A stretch of 64,000 nucleotides of DNA from positions 3,016,641-3,080,640 of the forward strand of contig OX422194.1 in NCBI GenBank assembly GCA_949130485.1, given 5' to 3'. The notes beneath the pieces are model-generated. The model saw only the letters and a list, made by a program, of their open reading frames with translations. It searched no databases and was not told the DNA's origin. Source of the DNA: Agelas oroides (Eukaryota > Porifera > Demospongiae > Agelasida > Agelasidae). This document shows, one piece after another, positions 1 through 11,900 of the stretch (positions are counted from its first letter, which is position 1; every line of letters starts with the position of its first letter). The position numbers and the translations under genes were made by a program.

Positions 1-2700
1 GAACCTGATGATCAAGGCAGCTTACGTAATTGTCATTGATAGTTTTTTATGTTGTCAATCGTCCTCCTTGGGCAGCTGGTATCACATTTTGGTTAAATAC
101 TGAATCTTCTACACACAAGCTAACTCTAGCCTCCGCTGATCTCTGCTATCTGTAAGTACACAACCTGGCCTAACATGCATAGTTCTTGCTTGGTGCAGTA
201 TGGATTAAGCAGCCATTTCTGAATGACAGCTCTTACACATGCAAACAACAAAGTTAGAATCTCTGCCACCCTCTATGTTCTGTAAGTGGTCTGGCTTGTC
301 TACACAACTGTTAGCCCTCATACAGTAGGTACTTACACTCCAGCTTCCCGTCCTGATCTTCATCCACATGGTCACTGTCACTGGCTTTCTAAACAAATCT
401 ACCATTGACATCACAATTATGACACTTATACATGTAAATATTCTGTAAGTATTATTGGTATAGATATCTGTATCACATAAATTGAATTTTGGATTTACAG
501 TAAGTGACCACAAGCAAGTAGGCGTACATACATGTGCACATTGCAATCCCGCTAGTGTGGGGCTCACTCAAGCTTGCCCTAATGAAATAGCAAGATATAC
601 CTTCATAGACTTTACACCCACAACATAAGTAAACAGGGTGTATAACTGCAAGCTAGCCTTCACCTTTATTGGAAAACTGTACTTCATGAGCATGCATATG
701 CCCAGCAAAAACGGAGATCAAACAGAACAAATATAAGAGCGGATACAAAAGACATGTTGTCTAAAAGCGTTTATTCACAAGGTAAATATTTACAATAGGG
801 AGTGTACACAACTGCGAGAGAAAGAAAACAACTGAAATCAGCTGAGGCCTCTAGCCTGCTTGTTATAAACAGACTTGCTTCCATTCCTCTGCTGTGTGTC
901 TAGTAGCTCAATGTTAAGAGTGTTTAGGTGGTCTTGGGTTGAAGATCCCAGGTTTTTATGTGGACTTCCTTTCTCTCTCTTATAAATCATATTTGTTACA
1001 CAACCCTTCTTTTTTTTTTTTCATCTTGGGGTATAATAACCTCCTGTCACAGTCAAAGTTTCATTTCAGGTAACAAATTGCCACAAACATAGGGTGTGAG
1101 TAGAACAAATTTGTTTGAGAATTGGGAGTGTACTATCTGGTTCAGGTATTGTCATATATATGGCAAAGTACTATTTAACCAATGGGCTTCAAGTGTTTAT
1201 AGCATTTACACCAAGCTCTGTCTGATTAGCTCTAACCCAGGTTCTCTCTACACTGGGGACCAGCCTATTTTCACACAGTAGCCATGCAAGTAAGCAACCT
1301 AGCCATGATGATGCAACACAAATTTTGTAACCACACCCCATCTGAGAACAATAATTTCACTAACAATCATGTTGGGAAAGTAGTACTATGCCTTACACAA
1401 CTCAGTAGGGACTTACCAACTTATGTGAGGTCAGGACAACACTATTGCAGCAACTATTACAACAGAAGCTTGTGAACCGCTTCACGGCTTTCATAAGCTC
1501 CTGGTTACAATAAGCCCGTCTATTAGAGCTTTCACTCAGTGCTGAGTGCTCTCAGGAATACCAGCAGCTCACTTTGACATTCGATTTATCTTGGACGGGG
1601 GGAGGGGGGGTTTGTTGGGAATGGAGAGGAAGGGGATATGTGTGAGAGGGATGGTAACACCTCCACTGTTATGGTGGGTGGCTGGTATGGATGAACAATC
1701 AACGAACCACATCTCCCTTATAAAACAGGCCTAGATGTTATGCAAAGTCTGTTCCACATAGCCACTCTGGTTGCCCTTTGGCCACTGAGACGTCTTTCTA
1801 TCAGAAAATGTAAATATGCTGGCCCTCCAACTACTAACCAAACATGGAGATGAATACTGTGACTGTGGCAGGTTTTGGTACATTATACTGTGCATAGCAG
1901 GATTGTTTGTGTGAAAGTCCTGTTAACACTCAAATTGAATTTTGGTGAAGCACATAGAATATCTAAGTGTAAGTTGTGTATGAAGTCATTTGCTATAGGA
2001 ATCCCCCCCAAAAAAAGTCAGGTTTCACATCCATCACCCAACACCAAAGATTCATACAGCACAGATGTAGTGATAGATTCGGTTTAGCACAATCGGGTAA
2101 CAGACATCTCATGCTGTCTTGTAGTGATCTGTGATCAATCTTAATACATACAAACATCAACATCGTACAAACATGCATACAAATGTAAACAGTTCTTAAG
2201 TAAAGATGCTCGGTAATTATTACAGCAGACCCTTGCTAATCTGAATGGACTGTAGCTCATAGTTTTTGGGATTATATATTGAACACATGACGTCACCACG
2301 AAAACATGCGCACACACATTAAATCCATACAATCAGACAGTAAGCAATTTTTCACAGCCAGTTCCATCGGTGGAGCGTTTTCAGCATAGTTTTGAGAGAG
2401 TACTAACGGTTTGTAAACAAGCTAGGCTGGCTGGTCACGGCCTCATTCCAAGAATTTGAATAGCTGCTATCATAATTTGATAGAATCGCGACTTCTTACT
2501 AAGCTACTTCAAGTACAAAGAACTGGGCAGTAGAATTTAGCAGGATGTCAAGCATTGCTTGTGTATAATGCACACACTCAGTCAGCCATAGTTGGCTGAA
2601 TATGACATAACTTTTGAAAATTTCAGAATGCAAAGGATCATCAAACACTATAACTCACATATTAAGTTTATGAATGTACCATTAAAACAAGAAAAATGAG
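1..2700. other. Intergenic stretch, no gene recognised
   Basis: No open frame here is long enough or protein-like enough to call, and I recognise no domain in any frame. It holds one degraded SINE copy (listed separately) and short low-complexity runs such as a T-run near 1010-1020 and a G-rich patch near 1598-1620. It lies downstream of the minus-strand membrane-protein gene. Confidence 0.5.
815..985 (+). repeat. Degraded tRNA-Thr-derived SINE copy
   Basis: This stretch is clearly related to 41884-42100. Shared landmarks in the same order are GCTGAGGCCTCTAG, CTTCCA(C/T)TCCTCTGC, TTAAGAGTGT and GGTCTTGGGTT followed by a damaged B-box. The 41.9-kb copy keeps a near-complete tRNA-Thr-like cloverleaf, while this one has lost the B-box consensus (GGTTGAAGATCCC). 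Two dispersed copies with shared non-tRNA flanks argue for a SINE, not a tRNA gene. Confidence 0.6.
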
Positions 2701-2735
2701 TGTGTAAACACAAATATATCATTTTTTACTACACA

Positions 2736-2741
2736 TTTATT
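2736..2741 (-). terminator. Polyadenylation signal AATAAA
   Basis: Read on the minus strand this is AATAAA, about 190 bases past the stop codon of the minus-strand membrane-protein gene at 2929. It is the first canonical hexamer I see downstream of that stop. Confidence 0.5.
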
Positions 2742-2928
2742 GCTACATTAAAAAGTGTTCACTCAGTTGAAGGTTCTAACCATGTCTCAAATCAATGTAC
2801 AAGGGGGAGTATACACAAACTTGGTATATACATCTATACGTACCATTATGCCATTCTTAAGCCACTACTACAAAAACTAAGACACAATTTTTTATGCTAC
2901 ATTTACATTCTCATTCTGATTTTGTGAG

Positions 2929-5900
2929 TCAGGCCGGGGGGGGGGGTCTTTTCTCTTGTGAAAACAGCTGTTCAATAAACTTTCCTTTGCTCACAAACCA
3001 CCCAATAACTGTCAGGATTGCAGAAGGTAAGAAGGTAAAAATAAAACCTCCTACCTGGTTCATCTCGATTCCAGAGGTGATAAATTTGATGTGAACGTAA
3101 AAGGTTAAAATCACAATGGCTAGAAAGAGGGTCACCATCAGAATCAGAAGAGGAGGTTGCAAGATGCTCCAACACTTAGCTTTGGAACTTCCACAACTCA
3201 TGTCTTTGAGTGAGCAGCATTTTTTGCTAAACGTAATTTGTCCAATATTTCTGAGCAAGAGAGCTATTAAAGCTGTTGCACAAAATATCCCTGCAGCCAA
3301 GAAGGAAATCGCAGCTAGTAGTCGAATGGGAAATATAAAGGTCCACAGGATTGTGGATAAAGCACTTAAAGCAACGATTTGTGTGAATAAGAAGAGACTA
3401 CTCAGAACAAGAGTCTGGATCCACTTTGAGCGAAGTTCTTTTGAGCATAGTTTATTTGGGTGTTGTTTTTTGGAGCATTGTTTTTTTGAGTGTTGCGGCT
3501 GTCGTTCTTTTAATTTCTGTTCTTCTGAGTCTTTCTCTGAGCTTGATTCTTTTGTGTGACAATGGCATGAGCAGCAACAGAATGTGCAGCAGAGTGGAAA
3601 AGAAAGGATGTAAGCTAGCTTAGGGATTGGGAATTCTTTATGTTTTGGTATGCAGCAAGCAACCAGAATGTCGAGGAGGATTAACAATGACAGTATTACT
3701 ACTTTAATAACATATATGCGAAAGTATTCATGTCGATGCTGTTCAAAATAAAGGATGTAGATTAATCCATATAGCACTTCCCACAAAGCATAGATATTGC
3801 ACACTGTTGCCATGAAACTTGCTGCCCAGAAGAATGAGTACCAGTGTTCATTCCTATTATCAGTTGGTCCTATCCTCACACAAAGTTTCTCGTAGAGTTT
3901 TGGCGCTGCCTTAATGAGTGCTAGGGTAGTTAATACTACAGTCAGTATAGCAATGCTGACAAACAATGCTCCCAGTGTTGAATCAAATTCACAGATGTAG
4001 CCTTCGTACTTGAAGTCAGCTGCAGTCCAGTGTGAACGGCTCTTTTGGGTACTTGCATACACCTTGAGCTGCAGGTAAAATCAATACATTACATGAGATT
4101 ACCGCAAATATCCAAGTCATAATTTGATTACCACCAAGTATAATGCTGACTTGGAAATGTAACACCTAACACATACACAGGATATGAGTTGTCATATCTC
4201 ATTGACAAGCATGGAATGTACTTTCACTTCTGGAAAGTCACAGGCAAAACTCACACTCTACGACATATGCACATCATGCATCACAGGTGGCGTACTTCTC
4301 GTCAGCTCTCATCTATGTACATCATTTAGGATGAGCTTGAGTGAATCCCATATTGATGAGATGTACACAAGCTGTGATGTAGGATATAATTATGTTTTAC
4401 CCATTGTCCTGATACAGCAAGTGTTCACTAATACACCCCTTTGAGTAGATGCCCCACCCCTCCCCCCTTTACTTCCAACTTCTTGCATAGGTAAATCTTA
4501 CTCATTTATACACACCATGGTGCACATCTTACCAAATTTTTCATGATTACCATGCATGAAGAGATTGAATTTCTTATGTTGCATTGTATGTGAACCGCAA
4601 TACATGGAAGCATAGCTCACGAAATGGAATGAAAAATAGATCACGTATTTGCATTGAATTGCGCCATACAGGTTTAACATTGGTACCAACATCATTCCAC
4701 TTATAATTCTATGAAACACCAAAAACGTCATAGTAAAAGAAAAATTAGTACCGTAAGCTCCCAAAAATAGCCCCCCCCCCCCCCCCGTTTTTGCACACTA
4801 CTTTGAGGCAAAAGTGGGGAGGGGACGTTTGCTCAATTCGCCTCATGCATACGCCCTTCCCTTCATTCCTCGCATTCCTTAATACACATGAGGTCGACAA
4901 TCACAATGACTGCCACGGTTTTCTGGAAGAACAGCAGCTTCAATGAACGTGTACTATAGGAAATCAGCAGCGCTTGTGTTGATACTAAGCCAAGAGGCAT
5001 TGAAGCAACTTGCATCATCAGTGGTGACAGGAGATGACCCCGTGTAAGTTCATGTTCCCAGTGCAAGCAACAAAAACCTTGGCAATGGCCAGCAAACGAG
5101 ACTATAGTAATTTTGTGTGTATGTGTTTACAAACACAATCGACAACGGAGCTAAACCAGAAGAAAAGCATGCCCAGAAGACGCTCAATACAGGGCATTTA
5201 CACAAGAAAAGAATACCTATGTAATAACTTGGGGGATAAAGAGGGGGGAGGGTGTTTGCTCAAAGGGGGCGGGAACTTACAGTACTAGATCCTAGGTCTC
5301 TGCACTTCAACCTTTTGGTCTCTGAACCTCAATCATTGATCTCTCTTCCTCAATCCTTGGTCTCTCCACCTTGTTCTCTCTACCTCAATCCTTGGTCTCT
5401 CCACCTCGGTCTCTCTACCTCAATCCTTGGCCTCTCCACCTCGATCTCTCTACCTCAATCCTTGGTCTCTCCACCTCGGTCTCTCTACCTCAATCCTTGG
5501 CCTCTCCACCTCAATCCTTGGCCTCTCCACCTCGATCTCTCTACCTCAATCCTTGGTCTCTCCACCTCGATCTCTCTACCTCAACTCTTGGTCTCTCCAC
5601 CTCGGTCTCTCTACCTCAATCCTTGGTCTCTCCACCTCGGTCTCTCTACCTCGATCCTTGGCCTCTCCACCTCGATCTCTCTACCTTGATCCTTGGCCTC
5701 TCCACCTCGATCTCTCTACCTTAATCCTTAGTCTCTCCACCTCGTTCTCTCTACCTCAATCCTTGGTCTCTCCACCTCAATCCTTGGTCTCTCCACCTCG
5801 GTCTCTCTACCTCAACCCTTGGTCTATCCACCTCGATCTCTCTACCTCAATCCTTGGCCTCTCCACCTCGATCTCTCTACCTCAATTCTTGGTCTCTCCA

Positions 5901-8900
5901 CCTCGATCTCTCTACCTCAATCCTTGGTCTCTCCACCTCGATCGCTCCACCTCAATTCTTGGCCTCTCCACCTCGAGCTCTCTACCTCAATCCTTGGTCT
6001 CTCCACCTCGATCGCTCCACCTCAATTCTTGGTCTCTTCCTCTTAATCCTCGGTCTCTTCACGTCGGTCTTCCATCTCTCCACCCCAATCCTCAGTCTCT
6101 TTCTCGGTGTCTGCACCTCATTCCTCAGTCCTATGTCAGAGTCAATGGACCTTTTTTGCGTAAAATTGAGGTAAGGCAAAATAGTAAAATGCCTAACCAT
6201 TTTGGATCTTATTACTACCACACACATTCATTTAATTATCCCATTATACACTGAGTTTCATTTTCTAGAGGTCTTTTTGAAGCTATGGATACCTTGTATG
6301 ACCCGTATTTCCACTTCTGCTGGGAGCTAGTACTGAAAACTCGAGCGAGGGATTCTTCCATGAATTCTCTTAGAGTTCACGACCTTGGCCACACCCAGTC
6401 ATTAGCAAGCATACAATGGTCAGGGCTCTCTGACCAGCCAACGCTTCTCCTGACTGAAAACTGCCTACAGTGCCAGAAATGGAGCCCCTACAAAGACAGA
6501 GGAGCGGTTTCTACACCCGTTTGTGCTAAAAAGGAAAGAAATGGCCTAGCCAGTGCCGACCAAGGCCTTTCTACAGCCAGCCAAGACAGCCACCATGTGC
6601 ATGGCATGTCATGACTATCCCCGCCCACCTCCCCCTATCCCAGCTTTTTGCTAGCGCAAACCTATCTTCAAAATGGAGTGTGCCAACTGATAACATGCGG
6701 CCAAAATTGCATGATGAGTGCACTCGTCATCAGTGGTTAAAGGATTAACTTAAGTTTCACATCATTGATTACTTGAGTGTAAACCCTTCCCTGGTATAGT
6801 CTCCATGTTCCTTTCTTGAGAAGAGTTTAGTAGATACTAGCCTCATTCCCAGGCATGGTAGCAGTGGTTTGTAATCTTCAATATTTGGACATGCAACTGA
6901 TAACATGATGACATGCAGCCAAAGTTGCATGATGAACACTCATCATCAGTGGTTAAAGGGTTACATCATTGATTACTTGAGTGTAAACCTTTCCCTGGTA
7001 TAGTTTCCATGTTCCTTTCTTGAGAAGAATTTAGTAGATACATGCTATTGTTAACTTTGTGGCCTAAATACTTATCTATTCACACATGCCCAATCCAGAC
7101 ATGACATCACTCCAAAAATCATAATTACATATTAAATAATAGTTCAATAGTTCACAGAGTTACATCACTCCCCCCCTTATGAGGTGTGTTCTCCCGAACT
7201 GTTCCTTGCTCTAAGAGTCTCTTGAATTGAATGGAGATTCCCCTCCACAAGAGGACGGAATCGTGCCGACCGAGTCGGCTCAAGACTCAAGTCCAGACGA
7301 ACCAGAATCTGTCCGTGATAACAATGGTGGAGGCAAAAATCTGGCTACATCTGCACCAGACCGAAAATTGCCGCCAAATGGACTTTACAATTTGAGGCAA
7401 AATGTCAAGCCTCCTAGTAGACATGACTTCTTCAGGTGGGGATGTGTCCTCAGTACACTCGGGTAACACAATCTCGTCCTCTAGTTGGGTTGGTTCGTGA
7501 GACAACAGTTTCTCCAACCACTTGGGTACTCCCCCACGACTGAGTTTATTTCCACCATACCAGTAGAAACCTGTAGGCTACTTTGGAGGGCAAGAGCACA
7601 CTCGAGACTGATGTACTTGTATTGAACCACTTCTAGGTGGTTGTCTTGTTGAGTAGTGACAGGTTTTCATGACAAAGCATCAGCTCTATCATTGTCTCTT
7701 CCGGGTCTATACACAATCTGCATGTCTTTTACACCACTGCCAAACACTTTCAGCCACCATCGAGCGTGTTTGCCATTTGAACTAGGGACTCCTAGTACCA
7801 TCTTAACTGCTGAATGGTCCGTGATGACCGTCACTTTGTGTCTGTAGAGATAAGCTCAGTAATGCTGCATGGCCCAGACAACAGCAAGTGTTTCGAGGTC
7901 TGTTACACCATAATTTCTCTCCGCAGGTGACAAGGAACGACTTAATACAAAGGCCATTGGATGCAAAATACCATCACTCTGGTACTGGGATAGCACGGCT
8001 CCCAGGCCCTTAACAGAGGCATCAGTCTCTAAGATGAAATCCACATCAAAGTTGGGATACGCCAACATCCCTGTACCTGAGTCCGTGACAAATGTGTACC
8101 AATTTCTTGGCCTGACATAGCCTCGTACCCAGGCCATGTGGAGGAGGGAATATCCACTGTTTGCGCATGCGCGAAAACCCCCACGATTTCATGGGGTATC
8201 GTATACCATCGTTTACGAACCGTTAATCTTTACCGTATACTGGCGTATAGCTCCGAAGCACGTCCGTCTCGAGCTTATCCCGCGAGCATGGCAGGACTTT
8301 GATAAAGTGCTCAAGTTTGCTCTTTGTTGTATTGGAAAGGGAGATTTCACGTTGAAAGCGGAGCAGCTGGATGCGATCAAATGTATCTATGATGGTACAG
8401 ACGTATTCCTGTGGCTACCCACGGGATTTGGTAAGTCCATCTGCTACGAGACTCTGCCGTTTGTTTTCAACTACATGCACAGTGACGGTGGAACCTGCAA
8501 ACCGTATATCTAGTTTGGTTATTTCTCCGCATAACAAACACGTGTAACTTGTCCATAATCTGACTCGTTTGCGGAAGATTTCCGGAATCGTTTGCGCATG
8601 CGCAAACAGTGGAGCAAGGACTCACTGTGGTTCGATCACATTTGCACAAACCATCCTGATGTGGTGAACAATCTGTCATGTGAAGAAATCATTTCAGGTC
8701 TAAGGGAGGCAGATGTTGACATTATTTTCTCCGTTGCTAACTCAAAAACTAAACACTATTAATTTTTTCCTGGCACTTAAGTTGTGTATCACCACCCCCT
8801 TTTTTCACTATATAATATCATATTATACCATGTACTATGTCTCTCTGTGTGCCAATGCCCTAAACTTTGATACCAGGCCACTTTTCCCTCCTCCCACGTG

Positions 8901-11900
8901 GCCTGGGTACGAGGCTAGCATACTATCGACATTTCATCGCCCAGTTTGCCAAAGTTGCTGCCCTGTTACATGCCCTGACATGTAAGGATGCTGTATTCAG
9001 GTGGTCAACAGAATGCCAAGAGGCCTTTGAAGCTTTAAAAGCTGCGATTACCCGATCACCTGTAGCTTTCACTTGTTTTGGATTCCGTTTCAAACCTTGA
9101 GGGGTAATCAGATGACCCAAGTACTCAACACTTCCCCTCAGAAAATGACACTTGGCCAGCTTGAGCTTTAGACCAGCTTTCTTAAGTCGCTCCAAGATGA
9201 GACAGATATGCTGAAGATGTTCTTCCAGTGTCTCGGAGAAGATCAAGACGTCATCAATATAAACTTCAGTGAGATCTCTTCCATCGTCTGTCTTCAAATC
9301 ACTCAGAACTTTCTGCATCAACCGTTGAAACACTGCAGGGGCGTTAGTAAGACCGAACGGCATGACACAAAATTCAAATAAGCCATAATGGGTGATAAAT
9401 GCCGTTTTCTCTCTGGAAGGCTTGTCAACTCGAATCTGCCAGTATCCGGACACTAAGTCCAATGTTGTGAAATGACGTGATTTCCCGAGTTGATTTAGAA
9501 GATCATTGATGTGAGGGAGAGGAAATTGGTCCAGTTCCGTCACTGAATTCAAGCCACGGTAATCTACGCAGAAGCGCAGTGTCCCATCCTTCTTTCGCAC
9601 TAAAACCACGGGACTAGCCCAAGGGCTGTTTGAAGGTTGGATCACATTGGCATCTTGCATTTCTTGTAAGTTGCGGGCAAGCACTGAAACTGGAGCTGGA
9701 TGGAACCCCAGGAGAAGAGCAGCTGAGTGCCTTGCTGGAAGAATATTGCGAAGTTTTCAGCCTGGGCAAGGGAGATCGAGGAGAAACAGATCTGATTGAC
9801 ACAGGAGACACCGCATGACGGAAGTACCTAGTGCACTGAGTTCCCTTTGCAGTGAGGGATGAGATAGTCACGCAGCTTCTCTTTTCTTTGTTTCACCTCC
9901 TCCACTTCCACACTCGGAGTATTCTGCTTGTCTTCACCACTCGTGACACAACTCCTTCGCTCGTTTTCTCAGGCTCCACCATATCAACTGGCAGAACTCT
10001 CCCTATCTCCTCAACCCTCTCCAACTTTTGAGTGAATCCTACGTAATTGGTCAGCACAACCTTGGCTGTACCTTTCCCAGCATCTGCATCTGATACAAAG
10101 ATATCTGCCACATGGACATTGCAGCTCACCTGGAGCGACGGATCAGCTTCCAAAAGCAGTGACCCCTTTAAACCTTCTCGTTCCCAGCTCACATCAGCAA
10201 TGATGCTCTAGTCTGGCTTCAGCGGTAACTTCACACTCTGTACAAGCCGGACTTTCACAGTCGGTACACTAACTGGGGCGCCAACTTCTTGAGCTGAAGG
10301 TTGTGACGCATCAACTTCTGGGTGGTAAGTGACTATTCCCAACTGATGGCACACTCCTTCAGATAGCAGTAGTGGTTCTGAGGCATCCATCTTGGCATAG
10401 ATGTCTGTCGTCATGGTGCAGTCCTGAAATGAAACATCCAATTCCAGCTTCCCATCAAGTCAGAAAGGCTTCTTGTCATAGTTGTAAGGGGTCTTGTCTG
10501 CAGGCTTGAAATCTTTCTTACGGAGCTTTGCAACAGCTGCGACCTTCTTGAACATCTCACCTCCCATTATGGTAACGTCAGCTGTGGTATCTTGACTACT
10601 TAATGCACAAACACCAGACATGTACCACCATGGACCCATCAAGGACCTGTAGATTCTGCGAATACTAATATTGTAGGGATTTCAACCTGCTTGGAGACAC
10701 CACAGCAACAAATGACAAATGTCACAGTCCACTGATTATTGATCCAATGACCCTGGTCAATGTTCAGCTGTGCCCTGAAGTGTTCAAAGTAGCTATTGCG
10801 ACAAAAATTGATCGTAGAGTAGAGAGGGATCTTGGGGAATTGTATCAATCCTCCAAAAGCAGCTTCATAGACGGCAAAGACAATGGTGTCTGAAGATAGA
10901 TACATTTATCTGAGGATTGCTTTGCTTTGGACAGTCGCTTTTACCGTCAACAGGAAACAATGTGCAGACTGCCCTCACTCCCAGGCCTTCCCCCTTTTGC
11001 ACATTATATTGAGGCAAAAGTGGGGAGGGGGCATTTGCTCAAATATTCAATTTGTCTCGAGCATATGCCCCCTGCTTACTCATGATGCTATGTGCAAGGT
11101 CAACAATTGCAATGACTGCTGCAGCTTTCTGGAAGAATGGCAGCTTCACTGAACGTGTACTATGGGAAAGCAGCAGTGTTTGTGTTGATACTAAGCCAAG
11201 AGGCATTGAAGAAACTTGTCATCATGCATGCACGCGCGGCAGTGGTGACAGTGGACAACCCCATGTAAGCTTGTACTGTGGGTGATGAAAACCTTGGCAG
11301 TGACCAGTGAACGAGGTAGTGATTTCATGTGTATGCTTTTACGAAAGCAGTTGACAACAGAGCTAAACCAAAAGCTCACTAAAAGCATGCCCATACAATG
11401 CTCGGTATGGGGTGTTTAAAGGAGTAAAAATTACATATGTAAAAACTTGGGGTTAAAGAGAGGGGAGTGCGTTTGCTCAAAGGTGGCTTATTATTGGGAG
11501 CTTACAGTATAATACACAGAAGCAGAAATGCGGAGAAAAGCTTCCATGTATTATACTGACGCAAACAGAAGTACAAAAACGGGGGGGGTGTATTTTTGGG
11601 AGCTTATTGTACTGAAAACAAACTAGGCATCATTTTTGGTACGCCAGAGGTCATGTACTTCCGCTACAGTCGCATGGTATCACCAAGTGTTTAACGCAAT
11701 TTCCCCTTGTGTATAAGTGTCCGATCATACCTGTTGTCTGATAAATGCTAACTTACTCTAGTATTTAAGAATGGTATTAGAGTATTACAGTAATGATTAA
11801 ATGTTTTAGTGCACGGTATTAGAATAATGACAGTAAAATGACAGTCATTGAGGCTTTGTGCTGTACCTTTGGTTTGCACCAGTGTACTGACAGACAGCAT

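Larger units (their letters stand above)
7227..10642. mobile_element. Ty3/Gypsy retrotransposon relic with segments on alternating strands
   Basis: Protease, linker, reverse transcriptase and RNase H remnants are on the minus strand in the expected order (10642 down to 7650). Three pieces of the same polyprotein lie on the plus strand: the pol C-terminal tail (7227-7430), the RT-RNase H connection (8911-9093) and the pre-RT linker (9689-9880). Stops and frameshifts break every part. No integrase core was recognised. The element lies in the intron of the minus-strand membrane-protein gene. Order and strand suggest that an ordinary Gypsy copy was internally inverted at several places, or that two opposed copies recombined. 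Confidence 0.8.

Noticed and set aside
3116-3559. 147-codon plus-strand frame
   Set aside because: Antisense shadow of the membrane-protein exon 2 on the minus strand, Lys/Phe-rich because of that complement.
5252-6254. Three overlapping Ser/Leu/Pro-repeat open frames, up to 275 codons
   Set aside because: They are the same 35-bp minisatellite read in different frames. No start context, splice structure or non-repeat domain supports a gene.
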